Made by a program: the position numbers and the translations under genes
Part shown: positions 33,740 to 45,429 of the stretch, in pieces
Layout of the letters: every line of letters starts with the position of its first letter
Position numbering within the stretch: the stretch's first letter is position 1
Assembly (NCBI GenBank): GCA_037157565.1
Contig: JAZHRO010000013.1
Span: 116,078,001 to 116,142,000, forward strand
Length of the DNA: 64,000 nucleotides
Direction: 5' to 3'
From: Thalassia testudinum
Lineage: Eukaryota > Streptophyta > Magnoliopsida > Alismatales > Hydrocharitaceae
Notes under the pieces: generated by a model
Databases searched by the model: none
Told to the model about the DNA's origin: nothing
What the model saw: the letters and a program-made list of their open reading frames with translations, nothing else

Positions 33740-35283
33740 GGACTGGTGACGGGTCAAGGACGTTCAAATACCGGCCAACTGGTCCCAGCCGGGGCGATGC
33801 ACCAATGGAGAGGTAGGACAAAGAAATATCAGCGCACATGGCCGAGTATTGTTTGGATAGCAGGTGGAGATACGAGCAACGGAACTTCCACGACATATTT
33901 TAAGCTTTTTTCCACACCTCCTTATCAAAAAAAAGGCGGGCCCACTACTGGATTGTAAAACCGATGCCCTCCTTTGTAATCTTTGAATGGGACAGGGGAA
34001 TACTGACGTCGAATATGGCCTGAGATTCAACGTGAGAAAACTGCTACTTTGGAGATAAATTATTGCTAGATTTTCCGATTGTTTGGATGTCGCAATCACA
34101 TTTATTTATATGAGATGAGATATGTACTGCTAGGGTTTTTGTACCGCAAATATATAACGATTGACAAGTTTAATCTGTAGCCGCTTTAAACAAACCAGTT
34201 GGCTCCTCCAAGAGGAGAAAGCATGGAAGTATTTAGCTCTTTTTTTTTTTTGTCAAAGGTCATAGCAAGAAGTAGAAAAACGGTCCATCCTTCTGGCATG
34301 CCAAGAGTCCCTTTAGCTCTCTCTTTATTGATCTCTATGGTTCTTGGAACAATCCAAGGTGTAGGCCAATAGAAACATGATTCCTCACATTGTTTGGGAG
34401 GTTCGCAAAGGCAATGGAGACTCCCTCTCCCAAGACCTATTTGTGAGGCCTTCTCTTGCTTTTCTGATTTTTGGGTGTTCCTACTCTTCGTTTGCCTTCT
34501 TTAGTGAAAACAATTCAATTCTATCCATCTTGATACTCTTCTGGTATTCCTATCTGGAAGCACACTGTACTCCATACCTAGCTTGGACCTTTTCTATTGC
34601 CTTTGCTTATACTTCTCTCTTATCCTATAGACAACCAGTGAGCTCGGCTAAGAATTTGTGAAACTTAAACTTCCCCTCTGGCTAGCGCAATGTCCTCCAA
34701 TAGGGTCTTCTCTACCAGTTGTTTCTCTCAGGGCCAATACTTCCATTGAGAAGTGGAAGATGGGTATTTTTTCTTTTCTTTGGTATATGATTTGGTGGTT
34801 TTAATTTTTAGGCTATTCTCTGCCTGCTTCCTCATGCTTGGGGATCCTTAATTAGAACGACAAGATGTGGTTCTCCATGATTACAAACCCTTCCCTCTCC
34901 TTGTGAGCTAGGATTGTCTTAGGTTGGGCTACAAATCTAACATTGCAGCTTGGTTTTCTGATATTGAGGTTGTGGGCAGAAGAGGAGGAGGGGGAGATGG
35001 GTCCGTCAGAGAGGGGATATGGAAGGAGGAGGAGGTAAAGAGAGAAAATTAAGGGGGCTCAATATGAAAATCAATTTATTATTTAATTTTAATAATTTAT
35101 AAGAATATTTGAATAAGTTAATGGGCATTTATGGAGATATATATGCAAATATTAAATAAGTGAAGGTCTATATGTTTTTTTCAGAATATACAAAGACATA
35201 AACGTAAATTAAACCTGTCTTTTTGTGATATAGGATAGATGCACCCACATGTATGCATGAACAAGATCGGCACACGTGAAATA
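33740..35283. other. Spacer between the two cysteine-rich peptide loci
   Basis: No gene supported. There is a poly-T run near 34,240. The open frames at 33,746-34,661 have no recognisable homology. The part 34,970-35,060 is GGA-rich. Confidence 0.5.
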
Positions 35284-36155
35284 TTAAGCTTTGCGGTAAT
35301 AACAACAGAGACAATCATATTTGCTTGAGGAGACCTGATAGCACAAATAGTAAGGGTAGCCTAACATACCATCCTGAAAAGGTTGGGCTGTTTGGAAGTT
35401 GTGCGGCAGGCAATTGCCACCAGTGCCACAACGATGGCAATGAAACTGTCTTTAATCATCCTTATGTGCAGCATGTGTGCATACCATATATATTAATTTA
35501 TATACGTAGATGAACGAAAGATGTGTATACATGTAGAGTAATAATCTTTTGAGAGACAATTGCAGTGAGAAGATAGTGAGAGGATATCATACGAAATGAT
35601 TTTAGTAAATCCAATCATATAAATTGAAAGAGTATAATTTAGATAAGATGTGTAAGGCAATCTTTTCGGTAAGTTTTATTCAAAACATTCATAATTTTTA
35701 TAAGGTAAAAAGGAATGTGCACCTGGTTATACATAACAAATATGCAATTTATGGCCTAAACGTTAGATTACTTTTGATCCACCGTTGCAGAAATTTCATT
35801 TAAACTATCCATTTATTATGAACTGATCTAACGGCTAGTAAGGTGAGCTGTACCTATGTTGGGTGCACTGTCCCATCCTCTTTTTATAATTTGAGTTACT
35901 TATAAAGATGTCATACACATATTCGATATGCATGATATTTTACAGGATTTGTATGATTTTATTTTTCATTAACATTTCATACAATGGCCTCTCATCTCCT
36001 CTACGATTTCCTCCCACAAGATCACCCCTCTACGTACATACATACATACATATAGGTACATTGATGCATGCACCTACCTGCAGACCTAAATACGGGATGG
36101 GAGAGTGCAAACTGGGAGGAGGTGATGTGACCATGAGCGCAAGGAGGATGATCAT
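35284..36155 (-). pseudogene. Possible second secreted cysteine-rich peptide, two exons, perhaps degenerate
   Basis: Exon 1 from an ATG at 36,155 to 36,078, ending CTGCAG before GTAGGT; exon 2 from 35,445 (after ...AAAGACAG) to the TAA at 35,284-35,286. The join keeps the frame, giving 79 residues. The start MIILLALMV resembles the signal core of the 33,226-33,653 product. Exon 2 has seven cysteines (C-x2-C-x5-C-x22-C-x9-C-x-CC). It shares with the first gene a GY-x-YY motif and a C-x-CC triplet close to the C-terminus. An upstream ATG at 36,187 (MASRVA, like MASSSR in the first gene) is out of frame by one base, so this copy may be a pseudogene or may use the inner ATG. A TATATG lies near 36,270. 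Confidence 0.4.
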
Positions 36156-36439
36156 TGTGGAAAACTTAATGCTACCCTGGAAGCCATCTTCTGCAATAGT
36201 ATTTGAGAACGATACCACCTTTTAGAATTTGATGATTGTTGCACATCGCACCAATGTCTTGTGCCCTGCATATAGAGGTGAGAAGTGGGATTTGTGGGAC
36301 ATGAGAGGTTGCTTTTTTCTATCATATATAATTACACTAATGGTCTTGGTAAGTAATATGCTTTTTATCTTAGAAAGGAAAAGGGATATATAGTGCACAT
36401 AATTTTTATTTTATGATTCTAAATTGAATGACTCTATTA

Positions 36440-37280
36440 ATTTCATCTTCTCTTTTGTGTTTTGCTTTAACATTGCATTTCATCGCCTTTTAATGGAGTT
36501 TGGTGCCCTGCTAACTTTCAGATATCTCCTCTCATTTTATTGGAAGTTTCTACCTGTTGTCATTTTAATTATGTGATATTCTGCTATCATTATGCGTTTC
36601 AGGCTTTTCTCGTTCTTATCCATGTTGCTGCTCTGAAATTTCTTTCAGAACTTGCTCTGCTGTGAATTTTATCTATGTTGCTGCTATGAATTTTATCGAC
36701 ACGGAGACTGCTCTCATTTTCTTTCTGAACATTGTGGCTACTATTATTTTATTTATGGCTCTCTTCATTGTTTGAGACTACCCTCAATCTATTTCTATGT
36801 TCAGGCTACTCTCATTTTCTTTATGAACCTTGCGGTTGCTATTGTTTTGTTTACAAAATTAATTATGCTTTCAGGATGCTATTACTTTCTTCATTGATTC
36901 AAGTTGGTCTCAATTGCTTTCCACCTTCAGGCTGCTGTCATTTTAATTTATTTCTAATCCTTGCAGCTGCTATTGTTTTATTAATATATTTATTTATGCT
37001 TCGAGCTTGCTAGCATGTTCTTCAATGTTTTCGACTATTCTCAATTGTTCCCTCTATTTATTCTCTTGTCATTTTATTTCTAATCGTTGTGGCTGCGTCT
37101 GTTTTATTAGCATATTTATTTTCTATATTGAAACTGCTCTTATTTTCTTTGTGCTCTTGACTCTTCAAATTGTTTTATTTACCGTTTTAATTTTGCATTG
37201 AGGTTGCTACGATTTCTTTCCATGTTTGAGATTGCAATTGTCTTATTTATTATTATTTTATTCTCATTTTAGGCTACTCT
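36440..37280 (+). repeat. Degenerate tandem repeat, T-rich
   Basis: A unit resembling GGCTACTCTCATTTTCTTT followed by TGAACCTTGCGGTTGCTATT and TGTTTTATTTA recurs at about 36,708, 36,806, 36,930, 37,065 and 37,129, with spacing from 64 to 135 bases. It looks like an old, diverged tandem array. The open frames in it share Cys/Tyr/Phe-rich products because of the repeat and are not called. Confidence 0.55.
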
Positions 37281-38148
37281 AATAATGTATGTAGCTTTCG
37301 ATTCATTCCTTGCCATATCTTGCGTCCATTCTTTTTGCTGCTGCCATCCAAATAGGTTGATTGCATATGCAAGGCTAGTTTTTAACTCCACATAGTGATG
37401 ATGTTAGTGTCCATTACGTGAGCCAAATAACAGTTCAACACAATATCAATGTCAACAATACATGACAAATGCAAGCATGTAGTGTGCTTAACTCCATGTT
37501 GAGAAACTACACCCTATTACTTGAGCCAATATATGATTCTACTTTCATTTTATTGTCACATTTTGCTATAGCCTTTGAATTGCAGGTGCAGGTTAGGGTA
37601 CATGACGTAGCCTTCCACTATCATATTAGCATGAAGATTCACTAAACGTGATTGTTGTCCACTAAAGATATATGCAGTAAGAAGTGTCATGCTGTCAAGG
37701 ATGTCCCACATGATGTACTCATATTACATTTATGTAATTTGTTATATCCATTTCATGTACATACGAAACAATTAAATTTGTCACTCTTCTCTTCTTCAAA
37801 GAGCTTAGAACACTATTTTGAATGATGTGTATATTTTACTTTCAAATTTATTTAATGCTAAGCTTCTTTTCAATGTCTCCAAGTATATTATGGTTCCAAT
37901 GTTATCCTTCAAATTTAACAGTTGATGTTACCATATTTTCAATTAGATAGATCACAGGGTTCCCAAATTTAATCAACTTAATAAGTTGACACATGATTTC
38001 AACTATTTAACTTGGGAGCAACTACATAGCAATCACCTAAGAAAGTGTAGGATTCCAATATTAACACACCCCATTACTTAAAGTGCTAAGCCTATATTCT
38101 CAATATCGATTGACTTTGGGATGACTATTGGTCTGCTATATCATTCAG
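37281..38148. other. Spacer without a recognised feature
   Basis: Ordinary AT-rich sequence. No gene or clear repeat seen. No downstream exon of the K+ channel gene was found here. Confidence 0.5.
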
Positions 38149-38508
38149 CTATGATGGATGTGTTCTTACGAATTCCATAGTTTGACTTGTACATTCAACA
38201 ACCAAATCGGTCATGTTCCCCATGAGATATGCAATAAGGCTCAAATTGAACAACATAAAGAATATCTTGAAGATCACCTCCCTGGTGTTGACAACATGGT
38301 GATCTCCATAGGCAACGATAGTTAGTGTTGTGATAGCCCAGTAGATTGATGAGATGTAATAGAAACAAAGGCTGTTCTCTTCGAAATTAGAGATGACATT
38401 GTTGATCCATGTCTTTCCATCACATGGGTATTTATCAACAACGAGGTAGTAGATGCATCCAACACAGTCTACTGAAAATAAGGTTATCATATACACCATA
38501 TACTTCAC
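38149..38508 (-). pseudogene. Shaker-type K+ channel pore exon (AKT1-like), isolated fragment
   Basis: About 119 residues cover the end of S5, the pore loop and S6 of a plant inward-rectifying K+ channel. Landmarks are LFSVDCVGCIYYLVVDKYP, SSIYWAITTLT, the filter region, VNTREVIFKIFFMLFNL and LMGNMTDLVV. In functional channels the selectivity filter is TVGYGD; here it reads IVAYGD, with the critical first glycine replaced by alanine. No exon for S1-S4 or for the nucleotide-binding and ankyrin parts is visible on either side, and the frame stops soon after S6. It is best read as a duplicated gene fragment. The functional parent must lie elsewhere. Confidence 0.78.
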
Positions 38509-40915
38509 ATAAAAAGGAAAAATAAAAATTACAATATTACAAAGAAACCAACATCCATTTCAACTCATGTGAACTCCATAACTCATACTACTTAACTTGG
38601 ATGTTAATTATCAACAATCACCAAACAAACTGTCAATGTGAACATATCTCATTAAACCAATTAATTATAATTTAATATTTTCAACCTATACATCACTCAC
38701 AACTTTGACACATATAACAACTCCCTCAAGAGTAGTTTCATTGAATCCAATAATTATAGATAGAAAATTCTCCAAATAATATATCACATATTCAAGCATT
38801 TCCCCTTTTCACTCCTTGAACGAGATACTTCAATCCTTCGTATGAAGAACAATTGTCACTTAATCCTCTTGGACACCATATATTGTATAGTTTTCCAAAC
38901 GGTGATGTGTGCGATGAGATGTATCTTTTATTTTATTTGCAAGTAGAGATGAGGTATGGTTAGGAGACATAAAGAAAAAAGTTTGAAAATTTTTCATTCC
39001 TAGAGAGGCACCCTTAAGTTCTCTCATCTCATCTAATATTTCTCTCTCTCATTTGCATTATTCTCTCGTTCGTAATACCTCGAACCCCATTCTCCTCTCA
39101 TCAGGAAGATTAGGATGTCAATTTGATAATTTTCAATTGAGAAATGAATGGTTAAAATTTACTTCATTTAATATTTAGGTAGATTTAGATTTTTAGAAAG
39201 AATTTGAATTTGGATACCGAGAAAGGTACTCGAATGCGTATTATCCTATATAAATATATTATATGTACAAAATTTTAAAAATTAATTTCAAACACTACAA
39301 GACTCTAAACTCTCTTTGTCAAAAAAAACTTAATTTTAAAATTTTAAATGTCCCAAGACTCCCAACTTTTCACAATGAATTACTCATGTGACTATAAGAT
39401 CTAAAAATGATCATAAACTCACATTTATTAAATTTTTAATTTTGTAAATTTCATCTCAACATCAAATTTTATCTCAAACAATATTACAATGTGACATTTC
39501 CTATCCTCAAGTAATGTGACGTCAATTCTATCTCAACGTAAATATATTTAAAATATTAATTTTTTTTTGTTATGATATATTTACTTATTTTACATATCTT
39601 CAAAATAATGATTATATTAAAAAATTTTGATTTATGATATTTTAAAATGAATGTGCAATATATATAAAACATATTAATGAATACCGGTAAGTTAAATGGA
39701 TATCTGTTATTTTAACACATATGTGACTTTTTTGTGATTATATTTGGGTCGGTGAGTATGAAAAATAAATTTATAAATAAAAGTAAATTGAATAATAGTA
39801 AACACTCTCGTACACTGTAGTGTTCTCATCCTGCACCCCTTTTCCTTCCTTCTCTCCATATTTCTTTTCCCCCTCCCGTCAACACCTGACACTACCCACC
39901 GTCCTTCGTCAACGTGACTCCTAGAAAGATGTTTTTGTCTAAATGAAGTCAAATTTTTCAAAATTCTACTTTGTTTAAATTAAGTTTGACTCTACAAAAT
40001 TCCTAACATATTTAATATTAGGAAAACTTTGTATAACATTGAGTGAATTATCTAATGTTAGATACTCAATTCTATGTAAAACCTGTTATCTCCTTAATGC
40101 TCCAAACTTACTTTAAAGTTACTACCTAATATTTGGTAGCTTATGCCTAATGTTAGATAGACTGTAAGAGGTTCTCTGGTCATCCAAATTAATTTTGTTG
40201 AACCTATGGGATTCTAAGATGATCCACTAACACCTAAGGATATGTTTTATCATATTTTTGAGTTAATTAGATAGAGCGTTGTGACTTTTAATGACTTATT
40301 GAATTTGATGTTAGTGATGTAATTTGATGCTAATGTAATTTGGTACTTTGTGTGATTTACAATTTTCACAATAATGACCACAAATCATGCACATATCCGG
40401 AAAATGCTGAGCATACACAAAAGCGAAAATGCAAACCAATTTTAAAAATGACAATGATAAGTAGTAGCACAAACACATACACAAAAATGAAAACACAAAA
40501 TAATTTAAAAATGAAAATGGTAAGTAGTAGCACAAACACACAGCTAATAATTCAATATTAGGATATAATCTACCAGATAGTAATATCAACACCATAAGAG
40601 GGTACATAACTTTGCAGAATAGAAAATGTATATAATATTCATCAGAAGTGATAAATATGATACAATATGTAAGTGTGGGATGCATCAGAAGCTACTGTAA
40701 TTCTTTTCTCTTCTTCCGACAATATGCCTTCAATGGAGGTGGGTCAACCTCGATCTGCATATGTACATCTATGTCGTCAATATGTGAGCCTTCAAGGCGC
40801 TCAAATAATGGAGGTCTAGTCGATGCCTATGCTGGAAGTAAGGATGAAACTTGGGTAACTGATGTCAAAAATACGTACTTTTGTAAAAAGCAGGTTTTGT
40901 CATTGAGACATGTAT
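38509..40915. other. Spacer without a recognised feature
   Basis: AT-rich. None of the short open frames (for example 39,707-39,961 and 40,311-40,685) shows a recognisable domain. Confidence 0.5.
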
Positions 40916-42328
40916 TGATTGCGGCGGATTCGCACACGGAAAGGGTTCGAGTTTGGAAAAACCGTCGTTGTAGTTCAATTCGTGAGAAAACCAATCGATC
41001 AGATAAAATTTATAACCGAAACTCGAAAAGTGAGTCCCGAGTCTAACACAAGGAGGCAAACGTTTGGTTTTGAAAAATACGCATTTCGCTTTATTTCTTT
41101 TTGTCATTTTTGTCTTTTTTAATTTTTTTGGTATTTTTAGCAAGCAAGAAATTAAGTCGATAAATTCTTATCTAACTAATCTACTTGCAAAATATAAGAG
41201 AGAGAGAGAGAAACAATCACATATATTTTTGAAGCAAATGTTTTCTACAACTAAGAAAGAGAGAAAGATTACACTACAAAAGTAAAAAGATATAGGTGAG
41301 AGAATCCCCCTCGACGGTTGCTCGGAGGAAGACTCGCTCTGACGTCGCCTAGAGGAAGGTGGTGAGGAACAGGACGAACGAGGACGGAGTCGAAGGACGG
41401 AGGGCGGGGTAGGACGGCGTTGCGGTGAGGATCTTCTTCCCAAAGGGAAGTGAGAGGATGGCAGCAGGATACTCCACGAATGGGGATGAGAGGCAGGAAC
41501 AAATGTTTGTTTTCTACTCTAGAGGAGAATCCCGAGCTTGGGACAAGCTCTCTCTAGAGCCTTGGAGGTGGTGAGGAGAAGAAAGAAAGAGATGAAGAAG
41601 AATGGGAGGGGTAGGGGTCCTTTTATAGTGGAGGAAAGGATCAATTTTGTATACAGTAGTGGTGGTCACAAACATCACTGAAGATCCGCTACAAACATCG
41701 CTAAAGATAGCTTTGCACCCACGCTCCTGCTGCGTGGGCATGCGCTCCGCGTGCTCGTGTCGCGCACCTCCGCTCGCTACCCACCCATGCGTGCCTATGG
41801 GTGCACGCCCGCATTGCTATGCGCGTGCGGTGGCGCGTGCATGCACATGGGCTGCCTAGGTTGCACCATGTGGCTCGATCTGGGCCATCCATCTTCTTTC
41901 CGTTGTAAGGGCTACTACAAAGGTCGGATTGAGTCGATTTTCGTGTCATTGGGCTGCGATCGTTGATTCGAATCCATCTGTGCGGTCGAATTTATCGTTT
42001 GAAGCTCTGAATTGTATCACCTAATCCCTCGACCGTTGATTTTCCTCAGATTGCATACGGTGATATGGGACTACAATCAAGGCAATTTCAGAGGCATTGG
42101 ACTCCGATTGTCATCCTGATCAGATCCGTTTAGTCAAATCGTCAATCCGAGGCTCCAAATTAAATCTCCTCTCCTGACCATAAAAGGACACAATTAACCT
42201 AAAATATACACAAACTACTTTAAATGCAAAATGATGCATGTTATGCAATATCTGTGTATTGAATGCATATATAAGCCTAGAGACATGCATAAATAGACAT
42301 TTTAACCTAAATGGATGTGTCTATATCA
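40916..42328 (-). mobile_element. Element D 3' LTR (1,413 bp)
   Basis: Minus-strand start TGATATAGACACATCC at 42,328. The left boundary is placed by alignment with the A LTR end. TATA box (inverted) near 41,621-41,628. A GA microsatellite is at about 41,196-41,210. No convincing tRNA-like stretch is seen. Confidence 0.82.
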
Positions 42329-44005
42329 TACCCCCTATGCCTATCTTTTGCTAATCCCTAGCAAAATTAAACTATATGCTATGTATAAAAATAGAATTAG
42401 GACTGGATCGGTTAAACCATTTGTTGTTTATTAACAAAAGGAAATTTCGACTAAGAGCCTAAACTATGACGACTCGACAGTGCCTGGGTGCCTGCCAAAA
42501 TGCAGATCACCTAAGTTCTCACCTTATTTGAAAAGGGAAGATTTTTTTTTTTGCTTTTTCTTCTTTTCTAATTTTTTTTGGACTTTTGGAGTTTGAGAGT
42601 TTCGGATAACTTTTTACAGCTACCTGACCTACCGAAGACTCGAAAAGAACTCTAAGTGCTAAGCATCTTGTGAAGAGGTGATAGACTCACTAAGTAGCCG
42701 TTAAAATAGACTTCAGGTTTCTACGACCCTAGATGACCTTAAGAGTTTTTGCTTAAAGGTTTATCTTTCTGATCGATAGCTTTCTCCCTACTTTTTTTAT
42801 ATTTTTTATGGGGTCAGCACAAGGGCGAACCTAGTGTATATCTCCCCAGTTTATTCTACTTCCCCGCTTCTTCCCTAAGTGTTTTGGAAATTATTTGTGC
42901 ATTTTTGTGACCTGGGCTCTGGACAACCGGCCAATGGACTATTACCCACAGCAACTTGCTAACCATACTCGTACAGTGAAGTGTGATTTTATTTATTTTC
43001 TCCTTTTTCTATTTTTTTCTTTTTCTATTTTTTCTTTTTTTTCTTTTATTTTTGAGTATCATTTTTATTCTTAAGTAGGTGGCTTCCCTGATTTAAGATT
43101 CACCTAAAAGTCATACAATGAGTATAGTCAAGTAGCTGAGCTCTGGACAACCGGCCAATGAGCTATTACCCATGACAACTTGTCAGCCATACTATCCTTG
43201 AAAGTTTATTAGCTACCCAATTTTCGAAGAAACCATCGAAAAGTAAGTGCAAATAGTGTGTAGATGCTTAAGCTTAAAGCCCCCTCAAATCAGAGGGCGG
43301 GTTGATAAGTCGTATACTTATCACCCCAATTTATTTACAAAAGTAAAATAAAATTGACTTGATGAGAACTCGAGACCAAGTCCACATTGGAGTGGACACC
43401 CGAGCTGATTAAGCCCGAAGACCTAAGGAGTCTAAGTACTTAGGTCCTATCGTATCATTTCCTAAAGTTAATAACTTCCAAATGCCTAAGTTCTCTTCTT
43501 CTAATTTCTTTCTTTTTTTTTTGAGAGAATAAAAATAAAAGAATTTCCATAGAGTTAACAAAATGATTTCAGGAATTAGTATCCACCCCTTCATGCCTAA
43601 ATGATGCAATGTCCTTATTGTAAAAACAAAGACATGAAAAGGGCGGAGTAAACATAATATCACCTGAATTTCGTAATAATCCGGTTAGCTCTGCAAAGAG
43701 AAGAGAGTATACACACGCGCTAAGTTTAATGCCTTTAGCTAGGCATAAAATACTTACAAGGAAGAAACTGAGAATTCACAAGTGCAGGTCAAAATCAAAA
43801 TCCAAAGATTAATCCTTAGACCCGCCAGCAGAAGATGTCCACAAACGTGGACTAGATTATGGTGCAGACCCATGCCCCAAGATCGAGTGGTTCTAAGGTT
43901 CTAGATGAAAATCACCCATAACCAAAGATTATTGAGCTTGAGGAGCCGGGCCTGCGGTTTGGTGGTGTGCAACCCAAGACTAAAGTGTCGAACAAAAGGT
44001 AGATT
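42329..44005 (-). other. Element D 3' region and polypurine tract
   Basis: Polypurine tract at 42,329-42,341, palindrome TTTTGCTAGGGATTAGCAAAA (minus) at 42,346-42,366, ~60-nt motif copies at 42,912-42,970 and 43,134-43,193, and CAATGAGGACATTG-type block at 43,581-43,620 (here with one change). Non-coding. Confidence 0.78.
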
Positions 44006-45429
44006 TTATTCACTAGGTTCAGATGTCCATTTAAAGTTTATCTCAGAAAGATAGTCAGTTATTCCAAGCTTGGGTCGCATGTCAAAGATATCGTAAGGGT
44101 CCTGGTAAAAAGTAGGTGGTTTCAGGTCAACAGGAACCCTCAAATCCAAAATGGTAGTTCCCTCAGAATTAACCTCCCAGATTTTCATTTCCACATTTCT
44201 ATCCTTTGACATCTAGTGTTCAAGTTCTGGGACCTCTAGCATATCATTCACCCCATATGATTTACCCAAGTCCAGAAATCGTGGATGAATCAGAATTGAC
44301 TTGGGTACAACGATCTTAAAAGTATGATCATTCAACTCTTCAGGGTGTGGTTGAAGGTTAGGGCTACCGATTGGATCATCTATTATATTAGGATCAGTAT
44401 CCTCCATGTCAGCCCCAATCGGATCACAATCTTCGATAATCAGGATATCAAATGGTTCATCTTGCTCCTCGAGCCCATTAGTTTCACTAAAATCCTACTC
44501 CTTAAGCTCAAGTGAGGCTTCACTAAGAGATTCCTCACTCTCAGAATCAAAAAATTCATGATCCTTATTTATATATGTCTCAAAATCATGTCATTTCATG
44601 GTCCATGGAGACATATTTTTCGTCATTCCCAGGCTCTAGGATCTCGGGTGAGAAACTTGGTTCATCCTCAATGGGTTGCTGTAGCTCAACTTGGTCATCC
44701 CCAGTCTCAGAACATGTATCCCCCCCCGACAAGCACCTGAGCAGGTTCAAACATTGGCTCTCCTGAAGGGGTTCATCTTAAGAATCATCCCAAGATTGGA
44801 CTAGAGCAACCACAAATTACATCCTCAACCTCGACAATTTCCCAAGTAGAAACTCACCCAGGCCCCTATCCCTAGCATTTTGGAGCAAATCCAATAGAGA
44901 ACTATTAGATTCATCAATCATTTCGATCATAGGCTCCAATGCTTCAGTGCACGGTATTGGCTGAGCTTCTAAACATTGGATGGTGTTCCTCAAGTTAGCC
45001 AATACCCTATCTTGGACCTGGTTCACCTGAACCGAATGGTTCGGTTCAAGGTTATTTGGGTTTGGGTTTATTCTAGTGGAGTCAAGATATTGAGGTTCTC
45101 AGGTCCCTCCCTGATAGTAGGTCATCTCAGGTTGTTCAAAGAATGGAGGTGACCTATACTCAGTGGAATACTGGGGAGGGTAGGTGTTATAATCATCATA
45201 TCCTTCCTAATTGTAAATCAGGTTGGTTTGGTCACTAAAAGGTGGAGATCTATAATCATTGTAGCTCTGGGAAGGATAGTAATCATAGTCTTGTTGTCCA
45301 AGGTTAGGCCTTGGACACTGAGGTCTAGATGCATATCTCCAATCAAAGTTATCCCAGCTAGTGGATGGGTAATTATAAGTCTAGTCGGGATAGTAATCAT
45401 CTTGGAGATAAGTGTTGGTAGGAGGGTGG
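44006..45429 (-). pseudogene. Element D internal ORF of unknown function (decayed, truncated)
   Basis: Homologous to the frames in A and B: the acidic middle part, the ARDRGLGEFLLGKLSRLRM segment near 44,820-44,870 and the LDLRVPVDLKPPTFYQDPY segment near 44,110-44,160. It reads through the position that is a TGA in A and B (Arg here), but has its own stops (for example at 44,213-44,215 and near 45,380) and frameshifts. The N-terminal end is removed by the insertion of element E at 45,430. Confidence 0.72.

Larger units (their letters stand above)
40916..45429 (-). mobile_element. Element D: non-autonomous Athila-like retrotransposon, 3' part, cut by element E
   Basis: Minus strand. 3' LTR 40,916-42,328, then polypurine tract, 3' region and the unknown-function ORF. 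At 45,430 it is interrupted by the LTR of element E; its leader and 5' LTR should lie beyond the right edge of the window. The five bases left of the LTR are TGTAT, to be matched at the other end. Same family as element A (LTR length 1,413 against 1,414). Confidence 0.85.

Noticed and set aside
34377..34661. 94-codon frame with hydrophobic stretches
   Set aside because: No homology, no promoter or splice context, and composition like its surroundings.
36652..37201. Cys/Tyr/Phe-rich frames that might look like membrane proteins
   Set aside because: They overlap in several frames and follow the degenerate T-rich tandem repeat.
36440..37280. CRISPR-like array
   Set aside because: Repeat units are diverged and unevenly spaced, and this is a plant nuclear context.
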